From Massilia niastensis DSM 21313 (GTDB lineage Bacteria > Pseudomonadota > Gammaproteobacteria > Burkholderiales > Burkholderiaceae_D): 64,000 nt of DNA. The notes under the pieces are model-generated. The model was not told the DNA's origin. It ran no database searches and saw only the letters and a program-made list of their open reading frames with translations. The DNA is taken from contig NZ_KB908085.1 in NCBI RefSeq assembly GCF_000382345.1, positions 83,251 to 147,250 of the forward strand, written 5' to 3'. Made by a program: the position numbers and the translations under genes. This document shows positions 32,170 through 44,146 of this stretch, in pieces (within the stretch, counting starts at the first letter, position 1; each line of letters opens with the position of its first letter).

Positions 32170-33081
32170 CTAATCGCGCGTGCGCTGCACATAATCGAAC
32201 AGGAAGTCGATGAAGCTCTCCGCCGCCGGCGACAGCGAGCGTCCCGGGCGCGTGTAGACGAAGAAGCGGCGCGTCAGCACCGGCTCCTCGAGCGGGCGCA
32301 TCTCCAGTCCGTACAGCGTCGCCAGCTGCTGTGCATAGGGCAGGCAGGCGGTCACGCCGAGGCCCGCGCTGGCCATCGCCAGCGCCGTGGTCATGAAGGT
32401 GACCTCGTTGGCCGGCTTGAGCGCGGGTTTGAGCGATGCGTCGCGCAATGTCCCATGCATGTCGTCGAGCAGGCGCTCGGTGAACTGCCCCTGCAGCGAG
32501 ATGAACGGATAGCGCGCCACGTCGCGCCAGGTGACGCGCGCCTGGCGCGCCAGTTCGTGCCCCTTCGGGAACACCAGGGCGAAGGGCATCTCGAACAGCA
32601 GGCGCGCTTCCAGCTGCGGGGCCGGGTCGCGTTCCGGGCCGATACCGAAGTCGGCCTCGCCGGAGAGCACGCGCGTGATCACGCTCTCGACCGCCGTATC
32701 GGCCAGCCGCACCTGGATCTCGGGGTGCAGCGCCTGGTAGGCGGCGATCACTTCCGGCAGCAGGGTGCAGGACAGCAGCTGTGGCGCCGTGATGCGCACC
32801 AGCCCCTTCTTGAGCCGCGTGTGGTCGGCCACGTTAGCCAGCGCACCGTCGAGGTCATCGATCATCTGGCTAAATAGCGGATAGAGTTCGCGCCCGATGT
32901 CGGTCAGGCTGATCTTGCGCGTGCTGCGATCGATCACGCGTGCGCCGAGTGTCTGTTCCAGTTCCTTGATCAGGCCGGACAGCGCCGACTGCGTCACGTG
33001 CAGGGTCTGCGCCGCCAGCGTAAAGTGTCCTGTCCGGGCGACAGCGACGAAGGCGCGCATCTGGCGCAGGGTAGGATTCAT
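32170..33081 (-). CDS. LysR-family transcriptional regulator
   Basis: A 303-residue LysR regulator: N-terminal helix-turn-helix (MRAFVAVARTGHFTLAAQ.. TQSALSGLIKELEQ), effector domain with FGIGPERDPAP. Start ATG 33081; the divergent hydrolase/isomerase operon begins at 33175. Likely controls that operon in response to an aromatic metabolite. Confidence 0.85.
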   Translation of the reverse strand: MNPTLRQMRAFVAVARTGHFTLAAQTLHVTQSALSGLIKELEQTLGARVIDRSTRKISLTDIGRELYPLFSQMIDDLDGALANVADHTRLKKGLVRITAPQLLSCTLLPEVIAAYQALHPEIQVRLADTAVESVITRVLSGEADFGIGPERDPAPQLEARLLFEMPFALVFPKGHELARQARVTWRDVARYPFISLQGQFTERLLDDMHGTLRDASLKPALKPANEVTFMTTALAMASAGLGVTACLPYAQQLATLYGLEMRPLEEPVLTRRFFVYTRPGRSLSPAAESFIDFLFDYVQRTRD

Positions 33082-33088
33082 AAGATAG

Positions 33089-33102
33089 TCCGATAAATCG
33101 GA
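33089..33102. promoter_or_regulatory. Palindrome in the lysR-hydrolase divergent region
   Basis: TCCGAT-AA-ATCGGA, six-base perfect arms, immediately upstream of the regulator start. Candidate binding site for the LysR protein. Confidence 0.4.
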
Positions 33103-33174
33103 TGAAAAATACTGTTTGAATGATAGTACGTTTTGATTTGTAATGGCGTCTAAAGATTCTTGGAAGGAAACAAC

Positions 33175-34200
33175 ATGAAGCTCGCCACTCTCAAAACGGG
33201 CGGCCGCGACGGCACCCTGGTCGTCGTCAGCCGCGATCTCATCACCTGCCAGGCCGTGCCGCGCATCGCCCATACCCTCCAGCAGGCGCTGGACGACTGG
33301 GACAACATCGCCCCGCGCCTCCAGCACATCTACGACCAGCTCAATGCCGGCACCGCCGACAAGGCCGAGTCCTTCCTCGAAGAGGAGAGCCACTCGCCGC
33401 TGCCGCGCGCCTACCAGTGGTGCGACGGCTCGGCCTACATCAACCACGTCGAGCTGGTGCGCAAGGCGCGCAACGCCGAAGTGCCGCCGTCGTTCTACAC
33501 CGACCCGCTGATGTACCAGGGCGGCTCGGATTCCTTCGTCGGTCCGTGGGACCCGATCGCGGTGCAGTCGGAGGACTGGGGCGTGGACCTGGAGGCCGAG
33601 GTGGCGGTGGTCACGGGCGACGTGCCGATGGGCGCCAGCGTCGACGAGGCAGCGAAGGCGATCCGCCTGGTCATGCTGGTGAATGACGTTTCGCTGCGCA
33701 ACCTGATTCCGAACGAACTGGCCAAGGGCTTCGGCTTCTTCCAGTCGAAGCCGGCCAGCGCGTTCTCGCCGGTGGCGGTGACGCCCGACGAGCTGGGCAA
33801 GGCCTGGCGCGACAGCAAGCTGCACCTGCCGCTGCTGGTCACGCTCAACGAAACCCCGTTCGGCCGCCCGAACGCCGGCGAAGACATGACCTTCAGCTTC
33901 GCCCAGCTCATCGCCCATGCGGCGAAGACGCGCGAACTGGGCGCCGGCAGCATCGTCGGCTCGGGCACGGTCTCCAACAAGCAGGGCAACCTGCACGGTT
34001 CGAGCATCGCCAACGGCGGCGTCGGCTACTGCTGCCTGGCCGAAGTGCGGATGTACGAAACCATCGAGCAGGGCGCCCCGGCGACGCCATTCCTGCGCTA
34101 CGGCGACACGGTGCGCATCGAAATGCTCGACGACAGCGGCGCCAGCATCTTCGGCGCCATCGACCAGGAAGTCGCGCCCTACCACAGGAGGCATGGATGA
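33175..34200 (+). CDS. Fumarylacetoacetate hydrolase-family protein
   Basis: A 341-residue two-domain FAH-family hydrolase: an N-terminal FAA_hydrolase_N-type domain, then the metal-binding catalytic domain (VDLEAEVAVVTGD carries the E-x-E ligands; GKGFGFFQSKPASAFSP and SIVGSGTVSNKQG follow). Probable fumarylacetoacetase step of tyrosine breakdown giving fumarate and acetoacetate, because the next gene is a maleylacetoacetate isomerase. A fumarylpyruvate hydrolase role in gentisate breakdown is the alternative. Start ATG 33175 with GGAAGGA upstream. Confidence 0.85.
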   Translation: MKLATLKTGGRDGTLVVVSRDLITCQAVPRIAHTLQQALDDWDNIAPRLQHIYDQLNAGTADKAESFLEEESHSPLPRAYQWCDGSAYINHVELVRKARNAEVPPSFYTDPLMYQGGSDSFVGPWDPIAVQSEDWGVDLEAEVAVVTGDVPMGASVDEAAKAIRLVMLVNDVSLRNLIPNELAKGFGFFQSKPASAFSPVAVTPDELGKAWRDSKLHLPLLVTLNETPFGRPNAGEDMTFSFAQLIAHAAKTRELGAGSIVGSGTVSNKQGNLHGSSIANGGVGYCCLAEVRMYETIEQGAPATPFLRYGDTVRIEMLDDSGASIFGAIDQEVAPYHRRHG

Positions 34201-34841
34201 AGCTCTACACCTATTTCCGCAGTTCGGCCGCGTACCGCGTGCGGATCGCGCTGAACCTGAAGGGCCTGCCGTACGAGGCGGTGCCGGTGCACCTGCTGCG
34301 GGGCGGCGGGGAGCAGCTCCAGGATGCGTACCGCAACATCAATCCGAGCGGGCTGGTGCCGTCCTTCCAGGACGACTGGATCACGCTGAGCCAGTCGATG
34401 GCGATCATCGAATACCTGGAAGAGACGCATCCCCAGCCGGCGCTGCTGCCGCAGGATGCGGCGGGACGGGCGCGCGTGCGCGAGCTGGCGCAGGTCATCG
34501 CCTGCGACATCCATCCTCTCAACAACCTGCGCGTGCTGGGCTACCTGGTCAAGCACCACGGCCTGGACGAGCAGGGCAAGAAGGAGTGGTACCGCCACTG
34601 GATCATCGAAGGCTTCCGCTCGCTCGAGGCGCACCTGGCGCGCGATCCCGGCGCGGGACCGTTCTGCCATGGCGACCATCCGACCATCGCCGACTGCTTC
34701 CTGGTGCCGCAGGTGTTCAATGCGCAGCGCTTCGACATCGACGTGGCGGCCTATCCGAACATCTGCCGCATCAATTCGCTGTGCATCGAGCTGCCGGCGT
34801 TCAAGTCCGCGCATCCGTCGCAGCAGCCCGACACGGAATAA
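34197..34841 (+). CDS. maiA: Maleylacetoacetate isomerase (zeta-class GST)
   Basis: A 214-residue zeta glutathione transferase. The signature S-S-x-x-x-R-V-R (FRSSAAYRVRIAL) binds glutathione; LVPSF and SQSMAIIEYLEE complete the thioredoxin domain; the C-terminal helical domain contains TIADCFLVPQVFNA. It isomerises maleylacetoacetate (or maleylpyruvate). ATGA overlap with the hydrolase gene shows coupling. Confidence 0.9.
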   Translation: MKLYTYFRSSAAYRVRIALNLKGLPYEAVPVHLLRGGGEQLQDAYRNINPSGLVPSFQDDWITLSQSMAIIEYLEETHPQPALLPQDAAGRARVRELAQVIACDIHPLNNLRVLGYLVKHHGLDEQGKKEWYRHWIIEGFRSLEAHLARDPGAGPFCHGDHPTIADCFLVPQVFNAQRFDIDVAAYPNICRINSLCIELPAFKSAHPSQQPDTE

Positions 34842-34886
34842 GCGGGAACAAGCGGGAACAAGCGGGAGCAAGCGGGAACAAGCGGA
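34841..34886. repeat. Ten-base tandem repeat after maiA
   Basis: Four and a half copies of AGCGGGAACA (third copy AGCGGGAGCA) begin at the last base of the maiA stop codon. Non-coding in this position. Confidence 0.9.
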
Positions 34887-34893
34887 CGTAGGC

Positions 34894-34925
34894 GCCATGC
34901 CATCGGCCTGCGCCGATGGCATGGC
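34894..34925. terminator. Bidirectional hairpin between maiA and the CBS gene
   Basis: A 14-base perfect stem GCCATGCCATCGGC / GCCGATGGCATGGC with loop CTGC. No T run, but it lies between convergent genes. Confidence 0.65.
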
Positions 34926-34931
34926 CTGCGT

Positions 34932-35378
34932 TCAGTGCTGGGTCGGCGTGCGGTCGGGCTCGGACGGGCTCGAGATCTCGTCGAGCGCGCGGTCGACGCT
35001 GGCCGAGTGCCTGGTCGCCATGTCGCCCAGCGAAACGATGCCCACCAGCTGGTGCGACTTCTCGTCGATCACCGGCACGCGGCGGATCTGGACGTCGCCC
35101 ATCTGGCCCAGCACCTCGTCGACGCTCTGGGTGCTGAAGCAGGTGCGCACGTCGGTGCTCATGACGTCGCTCACATGGGTCCGGTCCGGCGACTGGCCGG
35201 CGGCGGTCGAGCGCACGGTGATGTCGCGATCGGTGATCATGCCCACCAGCCGGTCGCCGTCGCAGACCGGGATCGCGCCGACGTTCAATTCGTCCATCAG
35301 CTGCGCAGCGCGCTGGACGGTTTCCTGGGGCGAAATCGTTTGTACGTTGGGGGTCATGATTTCTTGAATGGTTTGCAT
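34932..35378 (-). CDS. CBS-domain pair protein
   Basis: A 148-residue stand-alone Bateman module with two CBS domains: MTPNVQTISPQETVQRAAQLM...VGMITDRDITVR, then VMSTDVRTCFSTQSVDEVLGQM...LVGIVSLGDMA. Such modules bind adenosyl ligands and regulate partners. Start at ATG 35378 with GAGGAG upstream. No attached effector domain; partner unknown. Confidence 0.88.
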   Translation of the reverse strand: MQTIQEIMTPNVQTISPQETVQRAAQLMDELNVGAIPVCDGDRLVGMITDRDITVRSTAAGQSPDRTHVSDVMSTDVRTCFSTQSVDEVLGQMGDVQIRRVPVIDEKSHQLVGIVSLGDMATRHSASVDRALDEISSPSEPDRTPTQH

Positions 35379-35560
35379 GAAGGATCTCCTCGCGATTGGT
35401 CGATTGCCCGGGGTGGGCAGCATGGAGATCATGCGCCGAATCGGGAAAGTCGGACGCCAGATTGAATACGGGAATGGGTGCCCGAATCAGCGTGGATGCT
35501 CCCGATGGCTCCTGGCGCCGATGCCGTCATTGGCGAACGGCCCCGCGATGCGCCTTGCGC

Positions 35561-35566
35561 TACAAT
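35561..35566 (+). promoter_or_regulatory. Candidate -10 box (TACAAT)
   Basis: TACAAT 28 bases before the ATG at 35595; no convincing -35 partner. Confidence 0.35.
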
Positions 35567-35594
35567 CGCGCCATTTTTCAGCGCGCAGCCCGCC

Positions 35595-36365
35595 ATGCCA
35601 ACCTCCGCCATCCCCGCCCCCATCCTGCAAGCCCTCGACCTGGCCCACGCCTCCTGGCGCACGATCCTCGAGCAGGGCCTGGACGCCATGGCCCGGGCCA
35701 ACCCCGGCTACCTGCCGGCGCTGGCGGTCGACGCTTACCTGCCCACCGAACACCGCCTGTTCGCGGCCTTCGCCCTGCCCTTGGACCAGGTGCGCTACGT
35801 GCTGGTGGGGGAGGGACCCTACCCGCGCGCCGAGAGCGCCACGGGGGTATGCTTCATGGATGGCGCGGTGGGCGAACTGTGGTGCGACAGCGGCCTGTCC
35901 AAGCCGGTCAACCGCGCCACCTCGCTGCGCAACTTCATGAAGATGCTGCTGGTGGCCTCGGGGCGCCTGCAGGCGCACGACACCGGCGGCGCGGCCATGG
36001 CGCCGGTGGCGTCGAGCGCGCGCAGCGACGGCTCGATCCGGACCCTCGCGCAACTGCAGGAAAACCTGACCCGCAACGGCTTCCTGCTGCTGAACGCCGC
36101 GCTGGTGTTCCGCTCCACCGTCGCCCCGGCCATCGACGCCCGCGCCTGGCAACCCTTCCTGCAGACCGTACTGGCGGCCCTGGCGGCGCGCCCGGCGCCG
36201 CCGACCCTGATCCTGTGGGGAAAGATCGCCGAGCAGCTCCGAAAGTTGCCGGAAACCGCCGCCCTGCCGCAGGTCGTCGCGGAACATCCCTACAACCTGT
36301 CCTTCATCCAGCACCAGGGCATGCAGCAACTGTTCGGCCCGATGGACTTGCTCAGGTCACAATAA
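35595..36365 (+). CDS. Uracil-DNA-glycosylase-like protein with altered active site
   Basis: A 256-residue protein with the motif order of family-1 uracil-DNA glycosylases: GEGPYPRAESATGVCF (72-87, cf. GQDPYHG..HGLCF), NGFLLLNAALVFR (161-173, cf. LLLNTVLTVR), WGKIAEQL (208-215), EHPYNLSF (230-237, cf. HPSPLS). The catalytic Asp of GQDPYH is Gly74 here, while the motif-2 His (His231) is kept. It may be a diverged glycosylase, a catalytically weak homologue or a DNA-binding protein. I chose ATG 35595 because upstream residues look non-coding. Confidence 0.6.
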   Translation: MPTSAIPAPILQALDLAHASWRTILEQGLDAMARANPGYLPALAVDAYLPTEHRLFAAFALPLDQVRYVLVGEGPYPRAESATGVCFMDGAVGELWCDSGLSKPVNRATSLRNFMKMLLVASGRLQAHDTGGAAMAPVASSARSDGSIRTLAQLQENLTRNGFLLLNAALVFRSTVAPAIDARAWQPFLQTVLAALAARPAPPTLILWGKIAEQLRKLPETAALPQVVAEHPYNLSFIQHQGMQQLFGPMDLLRSQ

Positions 36366-36490
36366 ACGCCGGCGCAAGGCAGGCTGCTCGAATGGAAGGG
36401 AAGGGCGGCGCGGGCGCGCCGGAAAAAATTCGGAAGAAAGCGCCAGGCGCCGTTTTTGGGGTCTTCAAGACAAGACGCCCGTGTTTTGCT

Positions 36491-36515
36491 ATACTTGACT
36501 AAATCGTTCAACTAA
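36491..36515. promoter_or_regulatory. IscR type 1 binding site in the isc promoter
   Basis: ATACTTGACTAAATCGTTCA followed by ACTAA fits the E. coli type 1 IscR consensus (ATASYYGACTRWWWYAGTCRRSTAT) at 22 of 25 positions. A TATACT -10-like box overlaps at 36490-36495. Implies repression of iscR by the [2Fe-2S] form of its own product. Confidence 0.7.
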
Positions 36516-36592
36516 TCCGGATTTTTGCAAGCCATGCAAGGCACATGGATTGTTTGAACAAGGGCAATATTTTAACACTAACCGGGGTTGTG

Positions 36593-37072
36593 ATGCGTCT
36601 GACCACCAAGGGCCGTTTTGCTGTTACCGCGATGATCGACCTTGCCCTCCGCCAGGGCAACGGTCCGGTCACGCTGTCGGGCATCAGCCAGCGCCAGGCG
36701 ATTTCGCTGTCCTACCTGGAGCAGCTGTTCGGCAAGCTGCGCCGCCACGAGATCGTCGAATCGATCCGCGGCCCGGGCGGCGGCTACAGCCTCGCGCGTC
36801 CGGCCGACAAGGTGACGGTGGCCGACATCATCATCGCGGTCGACGAGCCGCTCGATGCCACCCAGTGCGGCGGCAAGGAAAACTGCCACGGCGCCGATGC
36901 CGCAACCGGCACCCGCTGCATGACCCACGAGCTGTGGACCACGCTGAACGAGAAGATGGTCGACTATCTCGATTCGGTCTCGCTGCAAGACCTGGTCGAC
37001 CAGCAGAAGCAGAAAGAACAGAACGTCGTGGTCGTGCACCGCAATCACCACGCCGCCGTCGGACAAAATTGA
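36593..37072 (+). CDS. iscR: Fe-S cluster assembly transcription factor IscR
   Basis: A 159-residue Rrf2-family repressor. [18 protein letters not shown] and the winged helix ([22 protein letters not shown]) bind DNA; the cluster ligands are Cys92, Cys98 and Cys109 with a His at 112. In E. coli the second and third cysteines are five residues apart; here ten residues separate them, so the cluster loop is longer. First gene of the isc operon. I use ATG 36593, not the upstream in-frame ATG. Confidence 0.95.
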   Translation: MRLTTKGRFAVTAMIDLALRQGNGPVTLSGISQRQAISLSYLEQLFGKLRRHEIVESIRGPGGGYSLARPADKVTVADIIIAVDEPLDATQCGGKENCHGADAATGTRCMTHELWTTLNEKMVDYLDSVSLQDLVDQQKQKEQNVVVVHRNHHAAVGQN

Positions 37073-37091
37073 AGAATACTGGAGTGAACTG

Positions 37092-38348
37092 ATGAACGCG
37101 CCTTTGGACAAGAAAACCGAGCAGAGTTTCGTGACTGCGCCCCACTTCCCGATCTACATGGATTACTCGGCCACCACGCCGATCGATCCGCGTGTGGCGG
37201 ACAAGATGATCCCGTTCCTGCGCGAGCAGTTCGGTAACCCGGCCTCGCGCAGCCATGCGTACGGCTGGAGCGCCGAAGCGGCGGTCGAGGAGGCGCGCGG
37301 CCACGTGGCGGCCATCGTCGGTGCCGATCCGCGCGAGATCGTCTGGACTTCCGGTGCGACCGAAAGCAACAACCTGGCGCTGAAGGGCGCCGCCCAGTTC
37401 TACAAGACCAAGGGCAAGCATGTCATCACCGTCAAGACCGAACACAAGTCGGTGCTCGACACCGTGCGCGAACTGGAGCGCGTCGGCTTCGAGGCGACCT
37501 ACCTGGAGCCGCAGGACAACGGCCTGATCACGATCGAGCAGCTGGAAGCGGCGATCCGCCCGGACACCATCCTGGTCTCGGTCATGATGGTCAACAACGA
37601 GATCGGCGTGATCCAGCCGATCGCGCAGATCGGCGAACTGTGCCGCTCGAAAGGCATCATCTTCCATTGCGACGCCGCGCAAGCCGTCGGCAAGGTCGAC
37701 ATCGACCTGAACAAGCTGAAGGTCGACCTGATGACCTTCACCGCGCACAAGGCCTACGGTCCGAAAGGCATCGGCGCCCTGTACGTGCGCCGCAAGCCGC
37801 GCGTGCGCCTGGAAGCGCAGATGCACGGCGGCGGCCACGAGCGCGGCCTGCGTTCGGGCACCCTGCCGACCCACCAGATCGTCGGCATGGGCGAAGCCTT
37901 CCGCCTCGCCAAGGAAGAAATGGACGCCGAACTGGTGCGCATCAAGGCGCTGCGCGACCGCCTGGCCAAGGGCCTGATGGAGATCGAGGAAGTCTACGTC
38001 AACGGCGACATGGACCAGCGCGTGCCGCACAACCTGAACGTGTCGTTCAACTATGTGGAAGGCGAGTCGCTGATCATGGCGATCAAGGACATCGCCGTGT
38101 CGTCGGGTTCGGCCTGCACCTCGGCCAGCCTGGAACCATCCTATGTCCTGCGCGCCCTGGGCCGCAGTGACGAACTGGCGCACAGCTCGATCCGCTTCAC
38201 CATCGGCCGCTTCACCACCGAGGAAGAGATCGATTTCGCCGTCAACCTGCTGAAATCGAAGGTTGGCAAACTGCGCGAACTGTCGCCGCTGTGGGACATG
38301 TTCAAGGAAGGGATCGACCTGAACTCGATCCAATGGGCAGCCCACTAA
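37092..38348 (+). CDS. iscS: Cysteine desulfurase IscS
   Basis: A 418-residue PLP enzyme that takes sulfur from cysteine and passes it to IscU and other acceptors. PLP lysine in [11 protein letters not shown]; the persulfide cysteine is in [28 protein letters not shown] opens the catalytic domain after a 20-residue extension. Twenty bases after iscR. Confidence 0.97.
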   Translation: MNAPLDKKTEQSFVTAPHFPIYMDYSATTPIDPRVADKMIPFLREQFGNPASRSHAYGWSAEAAVEEARGHVAAIVGADPREIVWTSGATESNNLALKGAAQFYKTKGKHVITVKTEHKSVLDTVRELERVGFEATYLEPQDNGLITIEQLEAAIRPDTILVSVMMVNNEIGVIQPIAQIGELCRSKGIIFHCDAAQAVGKVDIDLNKLKVDLMTFTAHKAYGPKGIGALYVRRKPRVRLEAQMHGGGHERGLRSGTLPTHQIVGMGEAFRLAKEEMDAELVRIKALRDRLAKGLMEIEEVYVNGDMDQRVPHNLNVSFNYVEGESLIMAIKDIAVSSGSACTSASLEPSYVLRALGRSDELAHSSIRFTIGRFTTEEEIDFAVNLLKSKVGKLRELSPLWDMFKEGIDLNSIQWAAH

Positions 38349-38373
38349 TCAAGCGTATTTAAGGAGCATTACC

Positions 38374-38766
38374 ATGGCATATTCGGACAAAGTGCTGGAC
38401 CACTACGAAAACCCGCGCAACGTCGGCGCCTTCGACAAGGGCGATGACGCCGTCGGCACCGGCATGGTGGGTGCGCCCGCTTGCGGCGACGTGATGAAGC
38501 TGCAGATCAAGGTCAACGACCAGGGCCTGATCGAAGACGCGAAGTTCAAGACCTACGGCTGCGGCTCGGCAATCGCCTCGAGCTCGCTGGTGACCGAATG
38601 GGTCAAGGGCAAGAGCCTGGACGAAGCGCTGGCGATCAAGAACACCCAGATCGCCGAAGAGCTGGCACTGCCGCCGGTCAAGATCCACTGCTCGATCCTG
38701 GCCGAAGACGCGATCAAGGCCGCCGTCGCCGACTACAAGAGCAAGCACGCCGACAAGGCAGCGTAA
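38374..38766 (+). CDS. iscU: Fe-S scaffold protein IscU
   Basis: A 130-residue scaffold. The three cluster cysteines lie in [17 protein letters not shown] and KIHCSILAE. The LPPVK motif recognised by HscA is intact. It accepts sulfur from IscS and builds [2Fe-2S] clusters. Confidence 0.97.
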   Translation: MAYSDKVLDHYENPRNVGAFDKGDDAVGTGMVGAPACGDVMKLQIKVNDQGLIEDAKFKTYGCGSAIASSSLVTEWVKGKSLDEALAIKNTQIAEELALPPVKIHCSILAEDAIKAAVADYKSKHADKAA

Positions 38767-38795
38767 TCACCCGTAGAACCAAGCTGGAGAACCAC

Positions 38796-39119
38796 ATGGC
38801 AATCACCCTGACCGAAAAGGCCGCCAAGCACGTCAACCGTTTCCTCGAAAGACGGGGCAAGGGGATCGGCTTGCGCTTCGGTGTGCGCACCACCGGTTGC
38901 TCCGGCCTGGCCTACAAGCTCGAGTATGTCGACGAGTCCTCGGCCGACGATAACGTCTTCGAATCGCATGGCGTGAAGGTCTTCGTCGACCCGAAAAGCC
39001 TGCCCTACATCGACGGTACCGAGCTGGACTTCGCGCGCGAAGGACTGAACGAAGGCTTCCGCTTCAACAACCCGAACGTCAAGGACAACTGCGGCTGCGG
39101 CGAAAGCTTCCGTATCTGA
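38796..39119 (+). CDS. iscA: A-type Fe-S carrier IscA
   Basis: A 107-residue A-type carrier with the conserved cysteines in TTGCSGLAY and the C-terminal NCGCGESF. Delivers clusters to target enzymes. ATG 38796 follows an AGCTGGAGA site. Confidence 0.96.
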   Translation: MAITLTEKAAKHVNRFLERRGKGIGLRFGVRTTGCSGLAYKLEYVDESSADDNVFESHGVKVFVDPKSLPYIDGTELDFAREGLNEGFRFNNPNVKDNCGCGESFRI

Positions 39120-39124
39120 GCCCA

Positions 39125-39640
39125 ATGCAGAATCACTTCGACCTGTTCCAGCTGCCGGCCCGTTTCGAGGTCGACATGCATGCGCTTGATTCGGCCTACC
39201 GCGAGATCCAGGGCCGCGTCCATCCGGACCGCTTCGTCAACGCTTCCGATGCCGAGAAGCGGGTGGCGATGCAGTGGGCGACGCGCGCCAACGAGGCCTA
39301 CCAGACCCTGCGCAATCCGCAGAAGCGCGCGCAGTACCTGTGCGAGATCAACGGCGTCGACCTGCAGACCGAGTCCAACACGGCCATGCCGATGGCCTTC
39401 CTGATGCAGCAGATGGAATGGCGCGAGGCGCTCGACGATGCGCGCGCGGCGAAGGATGTCGGGGCGCTCGACGGGCTCGATGTCCAGGTCCGGAACGAGC
39501 GCAAGCAGTTGCTGGCGCAGGTCGGGCAGCAGCTCGACGCCGGCGACTTCCACGGGGCGGCGCAGGGCGTGCGGGCGCTGATGTTCCTGGAGAAGTTCGG
39601 GGACGAAGTGCAGTACGCGTTCGAGGCGCTGGAAGCCTAA
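39125..39640 (+). CDS. hscB: J-type co-chaperone HscB
   Basis: A 171-residue J-protein: NHFDLFQLP at the start, the HPD motif in GRVHPDRFVN, and a C-terminal helical IscU-binding domain. Stimulates HscA on IscU. Five bases after iscA. Confidence 0.95.
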   Translation: MQNHFDLFQLPARFEVDMHALDSAYREIQGRVHPDRFVNASDAEKRVAMQWATRANEAYQTLRNPQKRAQYLCEINGVDLQTESNTAMPMAFLMQQMEWREALDDARAAKDVGALDGLDVQVRNERKQLLAQVGQQLDAGDFHGAAQGVRALMFLEKFGDEVQYAFEALEA

Positions 39641-39730
39641 TCCGCCGGTTCGCATCGGCGGACTGTCATTGTGGGGTGGCGCATTTCCGGTCACCCGACG
39701 AACCATAAGAACAATTCAGGTACCACCATC

Positions 39731-41620
<1,890 letters not shown>

Positions 41621-41662
41621 CGCCCCAGCACGCCACACAAAACAATCAACGAGGTAATCCAA

Positions 41663-42004
41663 GTGCCACAAATCGTCATCCTCCCCCATCCGGTGTTCTG
41701 CCCGGAAGGCGCCGTTCTTGAAGCCCCGGCCGGCAAGTCGGTCTGCGACGTCCTGCTCGACAACGATATCGACATCGAGCACGCCTGCGACCGCGTCTGC
41801 GCCTGCACCACCTGCCACGTGATCGTGCGCGAAGGCTTCGACTCGCTGAACGAGCAGGAGGAAAAGGAAGAGGACATGCTCGACAAGGCCTGGGGCCTGG
41901 AGCCGAACTCGCGCCTGTCGTGCCAGGCCATCGTCGCCGAGGAAGACCTGGTCGTCGAGATCCCGAAGTACACGATCAACCACGCCGCCGAAAAGAGCCA
42001 CTGA
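41663..42004 (+). CDS. fdx: Isc-type [2Fe-2S] ferredoxin
   Basis: A 113-residue adrenodoxin-type ferredoxin; GTG start at 41663. Cluster cysteines C-x5-C-x2-C (ACDRVCACTTCHVIV) and a fourth in SCQAIV. Supplies electrons for cluster assembly. Confidence 0.95.
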   Translation: MPQIVILPHPVFCPEGAVLEAPAGKSVCDVLLDNDIDIEHACDRVCACTTCHVIVREGFDSLNEQEEKEEDMLDKAWGLEPNSRLSCQAIVAEEDLVVEIPKYTINHAAEKSH

Positions 42005-42013
42005 GGATCAGCC

Positions 42014-42208
42014 ATGAAATGGACTGAAGTCACTGCCATCGCCGAGGCCCTGTACGAGAAGCACCCGGACGTCGACCCGACCACCGTGCGTTTCGTCGAC
42101 CTGCACAACTGGGTCGTCGAGCTCGAGGAATTCGACGACGACCGTACGCGCGGCGGCGAACGCGTGCTCGAAGCCATCCAGGCGGCATGGATCGATGAAG
42201 CGCGCTGA
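42014..42208 (+). CDS. iscX: IscX (Fe-S assembly small acidic protein)
   Basis: A 64-residue acidic protein (MKWTEVTAIAEALYEKHPD, then VRFVDLHNWVVEL), matching IscX, which binds IscS and iron and modulates the rate of cluster assembly. Last canonical gene of the operon. Confidence 0.95.
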   Translation: MKWTEVTAIAEALYEKHPDVDPTTVRFVDLHNWVVELEEFDDDRTRGGERVLEAIQAAWIDEAR

Positions 42209-43103
42209 CCACACCAGGAAAGCCCCGGCCGCGCCGGAGCTGCCGCCCGAGGTACGTCCCGGCCAGTCGATCGAGCTGCTCAAGGAGCTGCACATCCTGA
42301 CCCGCGACGGCAAGCTGAACCAGGACAGCCGCCGCAAGCTCAAGCAGGTCTACCACCTGTACAACTTCATCGAGCCGCTGCTGCGCGAGGTCCAGGCGGA
42401 GCACCCGGGCGTGTCGCTGGTCGACCACGGCGCCGGCAAGTCCTACCTCGGCTTCATCCTGTACGACCTGTTCTTCAAGGACCTGGATCCGCAAGACGGC
42501 GCCCACATCTACGGCATCGAGACCCGCGAAGAGCTGGTGCAGAAGTCGACCGAGCTGGCCGCGCGCCTGGGCTTTGGCGGCATGTCCTTCCTGCCGCTGT
42601 CGGTGGCCGAATCGACCACTTCCAGCAGGCTGCCCGAGACCATCGACATCGTCACCGCGCTGCACGCCTGTAATACCGCCACCGACGACGCGATCGACTT
42701 CGCGCTGAAGAAGAAGGCGAAGCACATGGTGCTGGTGCCGTGCTGCCAGGCCGAAGTGGCGACCGTGCTGCGCAAGAACAAGGGCAAGGACCTGGGCCGC
42801 AGTGCGCTGACCGAGATCTGGCGCCACCCGATCCATACCCGCGAATTCGGCAGCCAGCTGACCAACGTGCTGCGCTGCCTGCAGCTGGAGGCGCATGGCT
42901 ACCAGGTGACGGTGACCGAACTGGTGGGCTGGGAGCACTCGATGAAGAACGAGCTGATCGTCGCGACCTACAAGAACCTGCCGCGCCGCCGTCCCACCGA
43001 GCGCCTGGACGACGTATTGTCCGAACTCGGCCTGAAGGAAATGAAGCACCGTTTCTACACCCCGGTCACGGCCCAGGCCGACACGCCGACCACCACGGAT
43101 TGA
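42195..43103 (+). CDS. SAM-dependent methyltransferase of the Methyltransf_32 type
   Basis: A 302-residue class I methyltransferase-like protein. LVDHGAGKSYLGFILYD is motif I, IYGIETREELV carries the acidic end of strand 2, VTALHACNTATDDAIDFAL and VPCCQAE follow, as in the family that includes glutathione S-transferase C-terminal-domain-type methyltransferases. Start ATG 42195 overlaps iscX by 14 bases, so it is translated with the isc operon. Substrate unknown; RNA is a possibility. Confidence 0.75.
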   Translation: MKRADHTRKAPAAPELPPEVRPGQSIELLKELHILTRDGKLNQDSRRKLKQVYHLYNFIEPLLREVQAEHPGVSLVDHGAGKSYLGFILYDLFFKDLDPQDGAHIYGIETREELVQKSTELAARLGFGGMSFLPLSVAESTTSSRLPETIDIVTALHACNTATDDAIDFALKKKAKHMVLVPCCQAEVATVLRKNKGKDLGRSALTEIWRHPIHTREFGSQLTNVLRCLQLEAHGYQVTVTELVGWEHSMKNELIVATYKNLPRRRPTERLDDVLSELGLKEMKHRFYTPVTAQADTPTTTD

Positions 43104-43108
43104 CAAGA

Positions 43109-44142
<1,034 letters not shown>

Positions 44143-44146
<4 letters not shown>

